Shown here: positions 16,161 through 24,576 of the stretch, piece by piece | Numbering within the stretch: position 1 is the stretch's first letter | Layout: every line of letters starts with the position of its first letter | Notes under the pieces: model-generated | What the model saw: the letters and a program-made list of their open reading frames with translations, nothing else | What the model was told of the DNA's origin: nothing | Databases searched by the model: none | NCBI RefSeq assembly: GCF_013409935.1 | Contig: NZ_JACCCO010000003.1 | Span: forward strand, 1,240,001 to 1,304,000 | DNA from: Streptosporangium sandarakinum | GTDB lineage: Bacteria > Actinomycetota > Actinomycetes > Streptosporangiales > Streptosporangiaceae | Length of the DNA stretch: 64,000 nt | Reading direction: 5' to 3' | Translations under genes and position numbers: made by a program

Positions 16161-16829
16161 CTAGGGCGGGTCTCCCTTCCCGGGACGGTCGGCCGGACCG
16201 GTCCCTTCCGCGAGGGCGGCGATCTCCGCCGGCATCCGGCCCGTCTCGTGCCACTCCCGCCACGCCGGAAGGCCCGGAAAGGAACCCGTGACGAGCTCCT
16301 CCAGCAGCGAGCGGGTCCAGGTCGCCTCCGCCTCGCGCATGGCCAGGTCGAACTCGGCCTCGACCATGAAGAGCCGCGGCACCCCGGCGCATCCGGCCAG
16401 CGCCTCCCGCTGGCCGCCGATCTCCCGCTCCAGCGCGTCGAGCCGCCGCCGCAGCAGGACGGCCACCTCGTCCGGGTGGATCACCCCCATCACCGAAAGC
16501 CCGGCCTCGAACCTCGGCGGCTCCCGATCCGGCTCGGCGAGCAGCTCGCGGGTCCAGTCGGCGTACTCCCGGCGTCCGGCGTCGGTGATGCGGTAGATCG
16601 TCCGTTCGGGGTGCGCGCCGTCCCGGACGGTCCCGGCCACGGCGAGGAAGCCGTGCTTCTCCAGGTTGCGCACCACGGTGTAGAGCGAGCCCCACTTGAT
16701 CTTCATGTCCCGGTCCTTGCCGCGCTCGCGCAGCACCGAGGCGATCTCGTAGGGGTGCATCGGCTTGACGACGACCGCCGAGAGCACGGCCAGGCCGAGC
16801 ATGTTGCTCACTTTGCGGCGCTTGGTCAT
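16161..16829 (-). CDS. PadR-family transcriptional regulator
   Basis: A 222-residue regulator with the PadR winged helix-turn-helix at the N-terminus (NMLGLAVLSAVVVKPMHPYE, then KIKWGSLYTVVRNLEKHGFL) and a C-terminal four-helix Vir_act_alpha_C-type dimerisation domain (ALEREIGGQREAL). I chose the ATG at 16829, with GAGG 7 bases ahead, because the upstream ATG at 16847 falls inside a perfect palindrome that is probably its own operator. PadR proteins are mostly ligand-responsive repressors of small-molecule stress genes. It heads a possible three-gene unit with the methyltransferase and hrp1. Confidence 0.88.
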   Translation of the reverse strand: MTKRRKVSNMLGLAVLSAVVVKPMHPYEIASVLRERGKDRDMKIKWGSLYTVVRNLEKHGFLAVAGTVRDGAHPERTIYRITDAGRREYADWTRELLAEPDREPPRFEAGLSVMGVIHPDEVAVLLRRRLDALEREIGGQREALAGCAGVPRLFMVEAEFDLAMREAEATWTRSLLEELVTGSFPGLPAWREWHETGRMPAEIAALAEGTGPADRPGKGDPP

Positions 16830-16845
16830 TCCGGCCCTCGCCTTC

Positions 16846-16863
16846 ATACTCGTCTACGAGTAT
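16846..16863. promoter_or_regulatory. PadR operator candidate
   Basis: ATACTCGT-CT-ACGAGTAT is a perfect 8-base inverted repeat directly upstream of the padR ribosome site. Its size and position fit autorepression by a PadR dimer. Confidence 0.65.
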
Positions 16864-16984
16864 ACGCACACGATTATGAAGGCGGCCAGGGGTGCCCGCC
16901 GGGCACGCGAACGGCCGGCCCGGACGAACGGGTCGTCCGGGCCGGCCGCCGCCTGGAGGGGATGCCGGGTCGCAGCCGGATGGG

Positions 16985-17554
16985 TTACCGCAGGGCGGCC
17001 TCGGGGCTGTCGACGTAGATCTCGCCGAAGCGGATTGCCGGGGCGAAACCGGCGAAGTTCCGCTCCACCTGGGCTTTCTCGGTCGCGTTCGGGTAGGGGT
17101 TGGTGCAGCTCGTGCCCGCGCTCGCGCCGGACATCAGGTCCGTGCACAGACCGGTGCGCCGGTCCGGCAGGCCCAGGATGTGACCGATCTCGTGGGCGGC
17201 GATGCGCAGCGGGTTGTGGCCCTCCGCGGTGGCCTGCCTGCCCATCCAGATGGTCCCCCGGCCCAGGCTGACCGGCTGTGTGCGGGGCCATCCGTAGTCG
17301 GCCAGGACGACGAAGTCCGCGGGGGTGCCGGCCACCAGGCGCACGTTGGAAACACTGGAGTTCCAGATCTGCGCGGCCTGGTCGACCGCCGTGCGGAACT
17401 CGGCGGCCCGGCTGGCGTCGTAGCGCAGCACGCGCGCGGCCACCGCCTGCCCGGCGTCGGCCCCGGCCGCCTGCGCGGACGAGGCGGGCGAGATCGCCAC
17501 CAGAGCGGCGAGCCCTACCAGGAGGGCGGCGAGGGCGCGGATGATCCTGGACAT
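16985..17554 (-). CDS. snpA: Snapalysin (M7 secreted metalloprotease)
   Basis: A 189-residue secreted small neutral protease. A signal peptide (MSRIIRALAALLVGLAALVA, cleavage near residues 30-33) precedes the catalytic domain with the M7 zinc motif HEXXHXXGXXD: His121, Glu122, His125 and Asp131 in HEIGHILGLPD. The Asp third ligand separates snapalysins from most metzincins. Two cysteine pairs (LCTD, TSCTNP) match the family. The frame is open upstream through a copy of the dispersed repeat, but the signal peptide marks the ATG at 17554 as the start. In Streptomyces snpA is activated by a divergent LysR gene; none is present here. The next gene upstream on the same strand is an S1 protease. 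Confidence 0.93.
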   Translation of the reverse strand: MSRIIRALAALLVGLAALVAISPASSAQAAGADAGQAVAARVLRYDASRAAEFRTAVDQAAQIWNSSVSNVRLVAGTPADFVVLADYGWPRTQPVSLGRGTIWMGRQATAEGHNPLRIAAHEIGHILGLPDRRTGLCTDLMSGASAGTSCTNPYPNATEKAQVERNFAGFAPAIRFGEIYVDSPEAALR

Positions 17555-17620
17555 CTGGGGAGCCTCCTCGGCCGTTGGGGGGTGCCCGTCAGGGCGAGGG
17601 AGCCTCGCCCTGACGGGGGA

Positions 17621-17719
17621 CTGCGAGGGGGTGCCGGTGAACGCAGCCGCGAAGCGGCGGAGTGACGAGGGAAGACACCGGGTGATGAGCCCCCGAGCCG
17701 CGACGCGCAGCGTCGTCAT
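17621..17719 (-). repeat. Dispersed structured repeat, copy C (inverted)
   Basis: The reverse complement matches the elements at 923-1144 through the terminal hairpin, GGCTCGGGGGCT, CGGTGTCTTCCCTCGTCA and the C-rich tail, with one inserted base and more divergence at the distal end. The hairpin here is CGACGC-TGC-GCGTCG. It occupies the gap between snpA and the S1 protease. Confidence 0.8.
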
Positions 17720-17737
17720 GAGTGTCGAGAAGGACGG

Positions 17738-18853
17738 TCAGCCGACCTTGAGGGTCAGGCTGTAGGCGCTGAGGACCTCGTTGACGGGCTGGAAGTAGGT
17801 CGTGCCGCCGGAGGAGCAGTTGCCCGAGCCGCCGGAGGTCATGCCCTGGGCCTGGTTGCCCGAGATGAACGAACCGCCGGAGTCGCCGGGCTCGGCGCAC
17901 ACGTTGGTGCGGGTCAGGCCGTAGACCGTGCCCTGGGCGTAGTTCACGGTCGAGTTGTACTGCTGGATCGTGCCGCAGTGCCAGCCGGTGGTGGAGCCGG
18001 AGCGGCAGACCGAGGCGCCGATCGCCGCCACGGACGAGCCGCGCACGGTGACCAGGGAGCCGCCGGAGCCGCGCACGTACGGCGTGGGGTTGTGACCCGG
18101 GGTGGAGACGTAGGAGTAGTCGTTGCCGGGGAACGACGAGCCGGCGAAGGTGCCGGACGGGTTGGTGGTGGTGGCGCCGGTCCGGCCACAGTGGCCCGCG
18201 CTGACGAAGCCGGGGCTGCCCGACCGGGTGACGGCGAAGCCGATGCTGCAGCGGCTGGTGCCGTTGATGTAGTACGCGCTGCCGCCGATGAGGTCCATGA
18301 ACGTCTTGGGCTGCTCGGCGCTGACCTTGACCTGGACCGCGTCCCGGCTCAGGCCGGCCGAGGCGACGAGGGCCTCACCGGCGGCCTGGTCGGCGGCCTC
18401 GACCACGACGCTGTTGGTCGGGACGTCGACGTACCACAGGGCCGCCTTGGCCCTGGCGGCCTCGGGGGCCTGGTCGAGCTTGGTCTTGATCGCGTCGAGG
18501 TCGGCCAGCGACCGGCCGACGACGACGGGCTGGGCGCCCTGCGCCTTGATGGTGGGGGCCTGGGCGGCGTCGCTGGTGGCGACGAGGAACTGCGAGGCGT
18601 CGGCGTTGAACCACGCCCCCGCGTACTTGGCGCCGAGCGCCTTGGTCAGGTTGGCCTGCACGCCGATGGCGCGGGACTCGTTGGCCAGCCGCTGCACGGC
18701 CTGCTCGGCGGTGATGCCCAGGTCGCGCTGGAGGGCGTCCATGGCGGCCGGGGGGAGGGGTGCGGGGGCGGCCTGTGCCGCGGTGGGCGACAGGGTGGCC
18801 GCGAGGGCCAGGGCGGCGGTGGCTCCGGTCAGGAGGGTACGTCGACTGAACAT
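17738..18853 (-). CDS. Secreted S1 serine protease (streptogrisin/alpha-lytic type) with prodomain
   Basis: The 371-residue preproprotein has a signal peptide (SRRTLLTGATAALALAATLS, ending near APA), a prodomain of about 150 residues (ITAEQAVQRL, ANLTKALGAKYAGAW, the alpha-lytic prodomain pattern) and a mature chymotrypsin-fold protease with the triad His221 (SAGHCG), Asp245 (GNDYSYV) and Ser325 (PGDSGGS). Cysteines flank the active site as in streptogrisins B and C. The prodomain normally acts as a folding chaperone and is then removed. An in-frame GTG two codons earlier overlaps the AAGGAG ribosome site, so ATG 18853 is used. It probably works with snapalysin downstream in extracellular protein digestion. 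Confidence 0.93.
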   Translation of the reverse strand: MFSRRTLLTGATAALALAATLSPTAAQAAPAPLPPAAMDALQRDLGITAEQAVQRLANESRAIGVQANLTKALGAKYAGAWFNADASQFLVATSDAAQAPTIKAQGAQPVVVGRSLADLDAIKTKLDQAPEAARAKAALWYVDVPTNSVVVEAADQAAGEALVASAGLSRDAVQVKVSAEQPKTFMDLIGGSAYYINGTSRCSIGFAVTRSGSPGFVSAGHCGRTGATTTNPSGTFAGSSFPGNDYSYVSTPGHNPTPYVRGSGGSLVTVRGSSVAAIGASVCRSGSTTGWHCGTIQQYNSTVNYAQGTVYGLTRTNVCAEPGDSGGSFISGNQAQGMTSGGSGNCSSGGTTYFQPVNEVLSAYSLTLKVG

Positions 18854-18972
18854 CAGCACTCCTTGTGAGGGGTGCTGTCAAAGTATTGGCCGGAGCGCTT
18901 CGGCGGGATCTGCCAAAAACCCCCTATCTCCGTGTTATGGGGCCCGGCCGGGGTCCGCCGGGCCCGGCCGCC

Positions 18973-19542
18973 TCATTCCCTGCCGCGTCCGGTGAGGGCG
19001 TCGCGCATCCGGTCGACCAGACCGGTGAGCGGGTTCATGATCTTGTTGACCGGCGGCCTGTCCGGCGCGGCCGGGTGCGGCCGGGTGGGAGCGATCTTCT
19101 TCATCGCCTGGACCTTGTGGCCCAGTTCGGCGAGCTGGGAGGCGGAGGCGTTGCCGCGCAGCCGGGGAAAGAGCTCGTTCTCCTCCTCCTGGATGTGCGC
19201 GCGGATCTCCCGCATGAGCCGGGCCATCAGGGTGACGTGCCGGGGGTCGGCGGGATCGGTCCCCTCCAGCTCCTTCATCGTCCGCTCGGCCTGGGCGTGC
19301 TCGGCGATCTCCCGGTCGGCCAGCTCGTCCCCGCCCGGGATCAGCTCGCGCGCGGCCGGGTACAGGTATGCCTCCTCGGCGACCGAGTGGCGGACCAGCT
19401 CGGTGATGACCCGCTCGGTCAGCTTCCCGCGCCGCTCGGCGTCGGCCCCGTCCAGCCGTTCCAGCTCGCTGAACATCTCCTCCACCTCGCGGTGGTCGTG
19501 CGTCAGCACGCTGATGACGTCCGTCTCCTGCTCCGTGGTCAT
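18973..19542 (-). CDS. Hemerythrin HHE cation-binding domain protein
   Basis: A 189-residue cytoplasmic protein with a four-helix hemerythrin-like domain: ligand-bearing helices LTHDHREVEEMF, ELVRHSVAEEAYLYP, EHAQAERTMKEL and EIRAHIQEEENELFP supply the His/Glu set for a di-iron centre. The C-terminal 45 residues (PTRPHPAAPDRPPVN and a short helix) are outside the domain. The ATG at 19542 has GAGAGGAAG at good spacing, whereas the frame extends ten codons further without support. Bacterial HHE proteins sense or store oxygen, nitric oxide or iron; the exact role is open. It is transcribed alone. Confidence 0.87.
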   Translation of the reverse strand: MTTEQETDVISVLTHDHREVEEMFSELERLDGADAERRGKLTERVITELVRHSVAEEAYLYPAARELIPGGDELADREIAEHAQAERTMKELEGTDPADPRHVTLMARLMREIRAHIQEEENELFPRLRGNASASQLAELGHKVQAMKKIAPTRPHPAAPDRPPVNKIMNPLTGLVDRMRDALTGRGRE

Positions 19543-20021
19543 CCGGGCTTCCTCTCCACACGATCTCGACATGGCTCCGCGGCGGCTTCCCCTCCGTCAT
19601 CGACGAGACCACAGCGGGGCCGGGGCGGCCGTGACGGGCACGGCGGGGGAGGGCAATCTTTTCCTCCCGATACCCGGCCGATGACCGCGCCGCCGCCGGG
19701 CGCGTCCCGGGGACCGCTCCCGCGGCGGCGCGGTCGCCGGCCGGGCGCCCGGACATCCCGCGCGTCCCGGGGTGGCGCGCTCCACCGCGCCGGCCGTCCC
19801 GTCCGCGGGCGGCTCTCCCGTACGTCCCGGAGACGGCATCCCCGATGGGGGAGCGGGCCGGGATTTCGGCTATTTTTCCAGGTGGAGGGGAACCTTACAT
19901 AGCCTGCTGGTTTCGGGGCAGCTTCGCGGCAGGCGTTCCGTTCACCCGCCCACCGGCGGGGCCGCGACCTCCCGGAAAGAGGCCGTGGACGCGCGGATCG
20001 TCCACGCGAGACGGGAGCCAG
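19543..20021. other. Divergent intergenic region between hemerythrin and PP2C genes
   Basis: This 479-base stretch is mostly GC-rich and repetitive (CGTCCCGG occurs several times, 19706-19830), with an AT-richer island near 19862-19905 that may hold the promoter of the phosphatase gene. No supported gene lies in it. Confidence 0.5.
19984..20006 (+). promoter_or_regulatory. Leader hairpin before the PP2C phosphatase
   Basis: CGTGGACG pairs perfectly with CGTCCACG around a 7-base loop. It ends 6 bases before the GGGAG ribosome site of the gene starting at 20022, so it could limit translation. Confidence 0.45.
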
Positions 20022-21254
20022 ATGACCGACACTCCCAGGGACACGGCCCGGATGCTGACCGGCCTGCTGGCCGCCAGCCACCTGGTCGCGCTCGAAAGGC
20101 TGCCCTCACTGGTCAACGAGCACGCCGCACACGCCGGCCTGTTCGACGTGCGGATGTACATCGCCGACCTCCAGAAGGAGGTCCTGCGCCTGCTGACCGG
20201 CCGCGGGCTCGACGCGGCCGGGAACGAGGGTCCCGGGCCGGAGGATCTGCGCGTCGACACCACCCTCGCCGGCCGGGCCTTCCAGGAGGTGCGGATCCTG
20301 CCGAAGACCGATGACGACGGTCGCGTGGAGTGGTGGTGGGTGCCGCTGCTGAACGGCACGGAGCGCCTCGGCGTCATCCGCGTCAGCGCCCGGACCCCGG
20401 ACGACCAGGCCCTTTCCGACATCAAGGCCCTCGCGTCGCTGATCGCGCTGATCATCGAGAGCAAGCGCGGTCACAGCGACTCCTACGCCCGGCTCGTGCG
20501 CACCCGCCCGATGAACGTCGCGGCCGAGATGCAGTGGAACCTCATGCCGCTGCAGACCTTCGCCAACGAGGACGTGGCGATCAGCGCCGCCCAGGAGCCG
20601 GCCTACGAGGTGGGCGGCGACGCCTTCGACTACGCCGTCGCCGACGACACCGTGCACCTGGCGCTCTTCGACGCCATGGGCCACGACACCGCCGCCGGGA
20701 TCACCGCCAGCCTCGCGGTCTCCGCCTGCCGCAACAGCCGCCGCCAGGGGGCGGACCTCGTCGAGGCGAGCAAGAACGTCGAGCGGGTCCTGGTCGAGCA
20801 GTTCGGCCGGGCCCAACGGTTCGCCACCGCGATCCTGGCGCACCTCGACACCGCGACGGGTGAGCTGACCTGGGTCAACCGCGGCCACCACCCGCCGGTG
20901 CTGATCAGGGACAGCCGCTGGGTCGGCACCCTGGACTGCCGGCCCGCGCACCCCATGGGCCTCGACCTCGGCCTGCCGGTGACCCTCTGCAAGGAGCAGC
21001 TGGAGCCCGGCGACCGGCTGCTGTTCTACACCGACGGCATCATCGAGGCCCGCGACCACGAGGGGCGGGAGTTCGGGCTGGAGCGTTTCGTCGACTTCGT
21101 CGTCCGCCAGAACTCCGCCGGGCTGCCCATCTCCGAGACCCTGCGCCGCCTCGTCCACCAGCTGCTCGAATACCACGAGCGCAAACTGCAGGACGACGCC
21201 ACCGTCCTGTTCGCGGAGTGGCGCGGCTCGGCCCAGCGGGCACTGCACCTGTGA
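20022..21254 (+). CDS. GAF-PP2C (SpoIIE/RsbU-type) serine phosphatase
   Basis: A 410-residue soluble protein: an N-terminal GAF-like sensor (about residues 1-150, ending in IKALASLIALIIESKRG) and a PP2C_SpoIIE phosphatase domain (from about 165) with metal-binding motifs GGDAFDY, DAMGHDTAAG, NRGHHPPVLI and FYTDGIIEARD. Such phosphatases dephosphorylate anti-anti-sigma factors and thereby release sigma factors under stress. No STAS or anti-sigma gene is adjacent, so the partner is elsewhere. The ATG at 20022 is preceded by GGGAG. The frame is open further upstream but without domain content. Confidence 0.9.
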   Translation: MTDTPRDTARMLTGLLAASHLVALERLPSLVNEHAAHAGLFDVRMYIADLQKEVLRLLTGRGLDAAGNEGPGPEDLRVDTTLAGRAFQEVRILPKTDDDGRVEWWWVPLLNGTERLGVIRVSARTPDDQALSDIKALASLIALIIESKRGHSDSYARLVRTRPMNVAAEMQWNLMPLQTFANEDVAISAAQEPAYEVGGDAFDYAVADDTVHLALFDAMGHDTAAGITASLAVSACRNSRRQGADLVEASKNVERVLVEQFGRAQRFATAILAHLDTATGELTWVNRGHHPPVLIRDSRWVGTLDCRPAHPMGLDLGLPVTLCKEQLEPGDRLLFYTDGIIEARDHEGREFGLERFVDFVVRQNSAGLPISETLRRLVHQLLEYHERKLQDDATVLFAEWRGSAQRALHL

Positions 21255-21329
21255 CGTCCTCCGGCCCCCTCCGATCACCGCCGCGGGCGCCGGTGGGCAG
21301 GCCGGTGGCCGCCGCGGGCGCCCCGCCGG

Positions 21330-22343
21330 TCATCGCCGCGGATCGACGTGGATCTTCGGCCCCTGACCCGCCCCGGCCGGGCGCGAGCCCGCCAGCACGC
21401 CGGCCACCTCCTCCAGGCCGACCGTGGCGGCCACCAGCGGGCGCGGGTCCACCTCCCCGCAGGCGTAGTGCTCGATCGTCTCGGCGAGCCCGCCGGAGCC
21501 GCTCAGCACCCCCGTCATCGTGACGTCCTTGAGCACCATCGTCCGGGTGTCGATCGTGCTGGGGTCCGGTGCCAGGCCGATGCAGACCACCCGCCCGCCC
21601 GGCTCCACCAGTTCCAGGGCCCGCGCCGGCAGGCCGGGGGAGGTGGTGGCGTCGATCACCGCGTCGAACGGCAGGGCGGGCAGCCGCTCGGCCGTCCAGG
21701 CCCCGTGCGCCCCGAGCGTGCGGGCGAACGCCAGCGACCGCTCCGAGACACCCAGGACGTGCACCTCCGCCCCCTGGGCCAGCGCGAACGAGGCCGCCAG
21801 CAGCCCGATCGCGCCGGGACCGGCCACCAGCACCCGGTCACCCGGCTCCACCTCCGCCGCCTGTACGGCCCGCAGCGCGTTGCCGCCCGGCTCCACCATG
21901 GCGCCGGCCACCGTGTCGACCTCCTCCGGCAGCGGGTGCAGCGCCGTGACCGGCACCGCCACCTGCTCGGCCAGGGCGCCCGGCCACCCGCCGCGGATGC
22001 CGATCTCGTGGCGGGCGTCGCACACGTGCCGCCGCCCCGCGCGGCAGCGGCGGCACCGGCCGCAGCCGAGCATGGTGTCGCCGGTGACGCGCCTGCCGAT
22101 CCAGCGCTCGTCCACGCCCTCGCCCACGGCGGCGACGGTCCCGCACCACTCGTGCCCGACGCGCATCGGGTAGCGCGCGTGGCCCTGGTGGAGGTAGGCC
22201 ATCTCGCCGGTGAAGAACTCGACGTCGGTGCCGCACAACCCGGCCCGCTCCACATCCACGACGACCTGGCCGGCCGCCGGGACCGGCGGCTCGACGTCCA
22301 GCACCGAACACCGGCGCGGTTCGGTGATGACGAACGCTCTCAC
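21330..22343 (-). CDS. Zinc-dependent medium-chain alcohol/polyol dehydrogenase
   Basis: A 337-residue MDR-family dehydrogenase. The catalytic zinc site is visible (CGTD with Cys37; GHEWCG with His and Glu; EPGGNA), as is the structural zinc loop with four cysteines (CGRCRRCRAGRRHVC). The Rossmann fold carries GPGAIGLLA. It resembles threonine/sorbitol dehydrogenases and the glucose dehydrogenase-like group (length about 340). It is divergent from the S8 protease gene and shares a 307-base region rich in operator-like repeats. Substrate unknown. Confidence 0.85.
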   Translation of the reverse strand: MRAFVITEPRRCSVLDVEPPVPAAGQVVVDVERAGLCGTDVEFFTGEMAYLHQGHARYPMRVGHEWCGTVAAVGEGVDERWIGRRVTGDTMLGCGRCRRCRAGRRHVCDARHEIGIRGGWPGALAEQVAVPVTALHPLPEEVDTVAGAMVEPGGNALRAVQAAEVEPGDRVLVAGPGAIGLLAASFALAQGAEVHVLGVSERSLAFARTLGAHGAWTAERLPALPFDAVIDATTSPGLPARALELVEPGGRVVCIGLAPDPSTIDTRTMVLKDVTMTGVLSGSGGLAETIEHYACGEVDPRPLVAATVGLEEVAGVLAGSRPAGAGQGPKIHVDPRR

Positions 22344-22380
22344 TTCTCACCTTCCGGATGCGGGGACGGCCCGGAAAAGG

Positions 22381-22530
22381 GGCCGTACGGCCGGCGTGCC
22401 GGCCCGAGGCCGCGCTTCCGAACCCATGCGGACAATGGAATTCCATACGTTAGAGGAACATTTCCGAAAAAGGAACATGCTGGTGGTGACATGGCGGCGC
22501 GGTTAACGCTCCGGCACGCTTAACGTCCGG
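22381..22530. promoter_or_regulatory. Operator-rich divergent control region
   Basis: Between the dehydrogenase and S8 protease genes there are two perfect palindromes, GGCCGTACGGCC (22381-22392) and ATGGAATTCCAT (22435-22446), and two direct-repeat pairs with the same 17-base spacing: GGAACAT (22455, 22472) and TTAACG (22503, 22520). A 17-base step puts both members of a pair on nearly the same DNA face, suggesting at least two regulators or a tandem dimer. Confidence 0.5.
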
Positions 22531-22650
22531 ACACGGCGCGAAAAGCCGCCGGTCCTTGCCTTGCCGTACCGGGTTGCAATTCCCTGGCCTATGCATCGCC
22601 CCGCCGGTGAATTCGCATTGGCGGGAGGAGAACCCGACACGGAGGTATGC

Positions 22651-24489
22651 GTGAAGCGCGTCATCGTCATCGCCGCCGCCGCCCTCGCCGCGGCCACACT
22701 GGCGGTCCAGGCGCAGGCGCGGAGGCCGGACACGGCGCCCGGGGAGGGGCGCGGGAACGAGTACGTGGTCCTGTACCGATGGGGCGTGAGCGCCGCCGAC
22801 GCCCGGCGGGCCGTCCTGGCGGCGGGCGGCGCCGTCGTCAGGGAGAACACCGCCGTCGGCGTCGCCACCGTCACCGCGGCCTCTCCCGGATTCGCCGGCG
22901 CGCTCCGGGCCGATCCCCGGATCGAGGGCGTCGCCCGCGACGTGGTCATCGGCCGGGTCCCGCAGCCGGCCGGGCCGGGACGGGCCGGGCGGGAGGGCCG
23001 CGCCGGGGCCGGCGGGACGGGCGGGCTCCTGTCCGCCGCCGTCTCCTCCGCCCCCCGTGCCGCGTCCGCCCGTGGCGCCGGAGAAGCCGGTCCCGGGGAG
23101 GCCGGTCCCGGGGAGGCCCGGTACGCCACGGCCCGGGGGGACGATCCCGATCTCGCGGACTCCGGCGCGACCGCCCTCCGGCCCGAGCCGCTGGCCGGCA
23201 GGCAGTGGGACATGCGGCAGATCCACGCGACCGTCACCGGCTCCTACCGGCGGTCGCGGGGCACCCACGACGTGCTGGTCGGCGTCCTCGACACCGGCGT
23301 GGACGCCACCCACCCCGACATCGCGGCGAACTACAACTTCACGCTGAGCCGCAACTTCACCGTCGACGTGCCGGCCGACGCCAACGGCAAGGAGCTCGAC
23401 GGCCCGTGTGAGCAGGAGCCGGACAAGTCCTGCACCGACCCGGTCACCGTCGACGAGAACGGCCACGGCACGCACGTGGCGTCCTCGATCGCCTCCCCGA
23501 TCAACGGTCTGGGCATCGCGGGCGTGGCGCCCGGCGCGTCGATCGTCAGCCTGCGGGTCGGCCAGGACAGCGGCTACTTCTTCCTCCAGCCGACCGTGGA
23601 CGCGCTGACCTACGCCGCCGACAACGGCGTCGACGTGGTCAACATGAGCTACTACGTCGACCCCTGGCTGTTCAACTGCACCGACAACCCCGCCGACACC
23701 CCTGAGGAGCGCCAGGAGCAGCGGACGGTCATCACGGCCGTCCAGCGGGCCCTCGACTACGCCCACGACCGGAACGTCACCCTGGTCTCGGCCGTGGGCA
23801 ACGGCGCCAGCGACTACACCAAGCAGGTCCTCGACATCGCCAGCCCCGACTTCGCCCGGGTGGCCGGGCAGCGGTCCCGCAACCGGCTCATCTCGCCGGG
23901 CTGTCTCTCCATGCCGAGCGAGGGGGACCACGTGATCGCGATCTCGGCCACCGGCATCAGCGGCCGCAAGGCGTACTACTCCGACTACGGTGACGGTTAC
24001 GTCCACCTCGCCGCCCCCGGCGGCGACGTCTACGACACGCAGGGCCGGACCCAGAACATCACCAGGGCGACGCTCGCGGCCTATCCCAGGGCGGTTGCCG
24101 AGAAGAAGGGTGAGCTGGCCCCCGACGGCTCGCCCCGGGCAGACGACGTCGTGCGCAGCTGCCGGGGCCGCGTCTGCGGCTACTACGAGTACCTCCAGGG
24201 CACCTCCATGGCCTCCCCGCGCGCCGCCGGCGTGGCGGCACTGATCGTCAGCCGGTACGGCGTGCCCGACCCGGTGCACGGCGGCAAGACCCTTTCCCCG
24301 GACGTCGTGGAGCGGCGGCTGAGGACGACCGCCACCCGGCGGCCCTGCCCCGTCCCGGCCGCCCACACCTACGTCCGGCGGCTGATCGGCGGCGGGGAGA
24401 TCACCACGACCCAGGTGTGCGAGGGCACCTCGATCCGCAACGGCTTCTTCGGCTACGGCGTCGTCGACGCCCTGCGGGCCGTCGGCTGA
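22651..24489 (+). CDS. Secreted subtilisin-family (S8) protease
   Basis: A 612-residue secreted serine protease. The GTG at 22651 has GGAGG at 5 bases and opens a signal peptide (VKRVIVIAAAALAAATLAV). An I9-like propeptide follows (YVVLYRWGVSAADARRAVL), then a low-complexity Gly/Ala/Pro linker including three GEAGP-like units. The catalytic domain has Asp214 (VLDTGVDATHPD), His272 (NGHGTHVAS) and Ser519 (GTSMASP). Its C-terminus has extra cysteines and no added domain. It belongs to the local proteolysis cluster, facing the M4 genes. Candidate operators lie upstream. Confidence 0.92.
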   Translation: MKRVIVIAAAALAAATLAVQAQARRPDTAPGEGRGNEYVVLYRWGVSAADARRAVLAAGGAVVRENTAVGVATVTAASPGFAGALRADPRIEGVARDVVIGRVPQPAGPGRAGREGRAGAGGTGGLLSAAVSSAPRAASARGAGEAGPGEAGPGEARYATARGDDPDLADSGATALRPEPLAGRQWDMRQIHATVTGSYRRSRGTHDVLVGVLDTGVDATHPDIAANYNFTLSRNFTVDVPADANGKELDGPCEQEPDKSCTDPVTVDENGHGTHVASSIASPINGLGIAGVAPGASIVSLRVGQDSGYFFLQPTVDALTYAADNGVDVVNMSYYVDPWLFNCTDNPADTPEERQEQRTVITAVQRALDYAHDRNVTLVSAVGNGASDYTKQVLDIASPDFARVAGQRSRNRLISPGCLSMPSEGDHVIAISATGISGRKAYYSDYGDGYVHLAAPGGDVYDTQGRTQNITRATLAAYPRAVAEKKGELAPDGSPRADDVVRSCRGRVCGYYEYLQGTSMASPRAAGVAALIVSRYGVPDPVHGGKTLSPDVVERRLRTTATRRPCPVPAAHTYVRRLIGGGEITTTQVCEGTSIRNGFFGYGVVDALRAVG

Positions 24490-24507
24490 TCCGGCCCGCC
24501 CCGGCGT

Positions 24508-24570
24508 CCTCGGTGAGGTCGCACGCCGTGCGGCCCCGGCCTCACCGAGGAGGCCGGGGCCGCACGGCGT
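24508..24570. terminator. Overlapping alternative hairpins between S8 and M4 genes
   Basis: Two mutually exclusive inverted repeats share sequence. Stem 1: CCTCGGTGAGG (24508-24518) with CCTCACCGAGG (24540-24550). Stem 2: a perfect 20-base stem, 24523-24542 with 24551-24570, whose loop is part of stem 1. They sit in the 87 bases between two convergent protease genes and can terminate both. Confidence 0.75.
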
Positions 24571-24576
24571 ACCGGG

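Noticed and set aside
18857-18859. GTG start two codons upstream of the S1 protease ATG
   Set aside because: The GTG overlaps the AAGGAG ribosome site, leaving no spacing.
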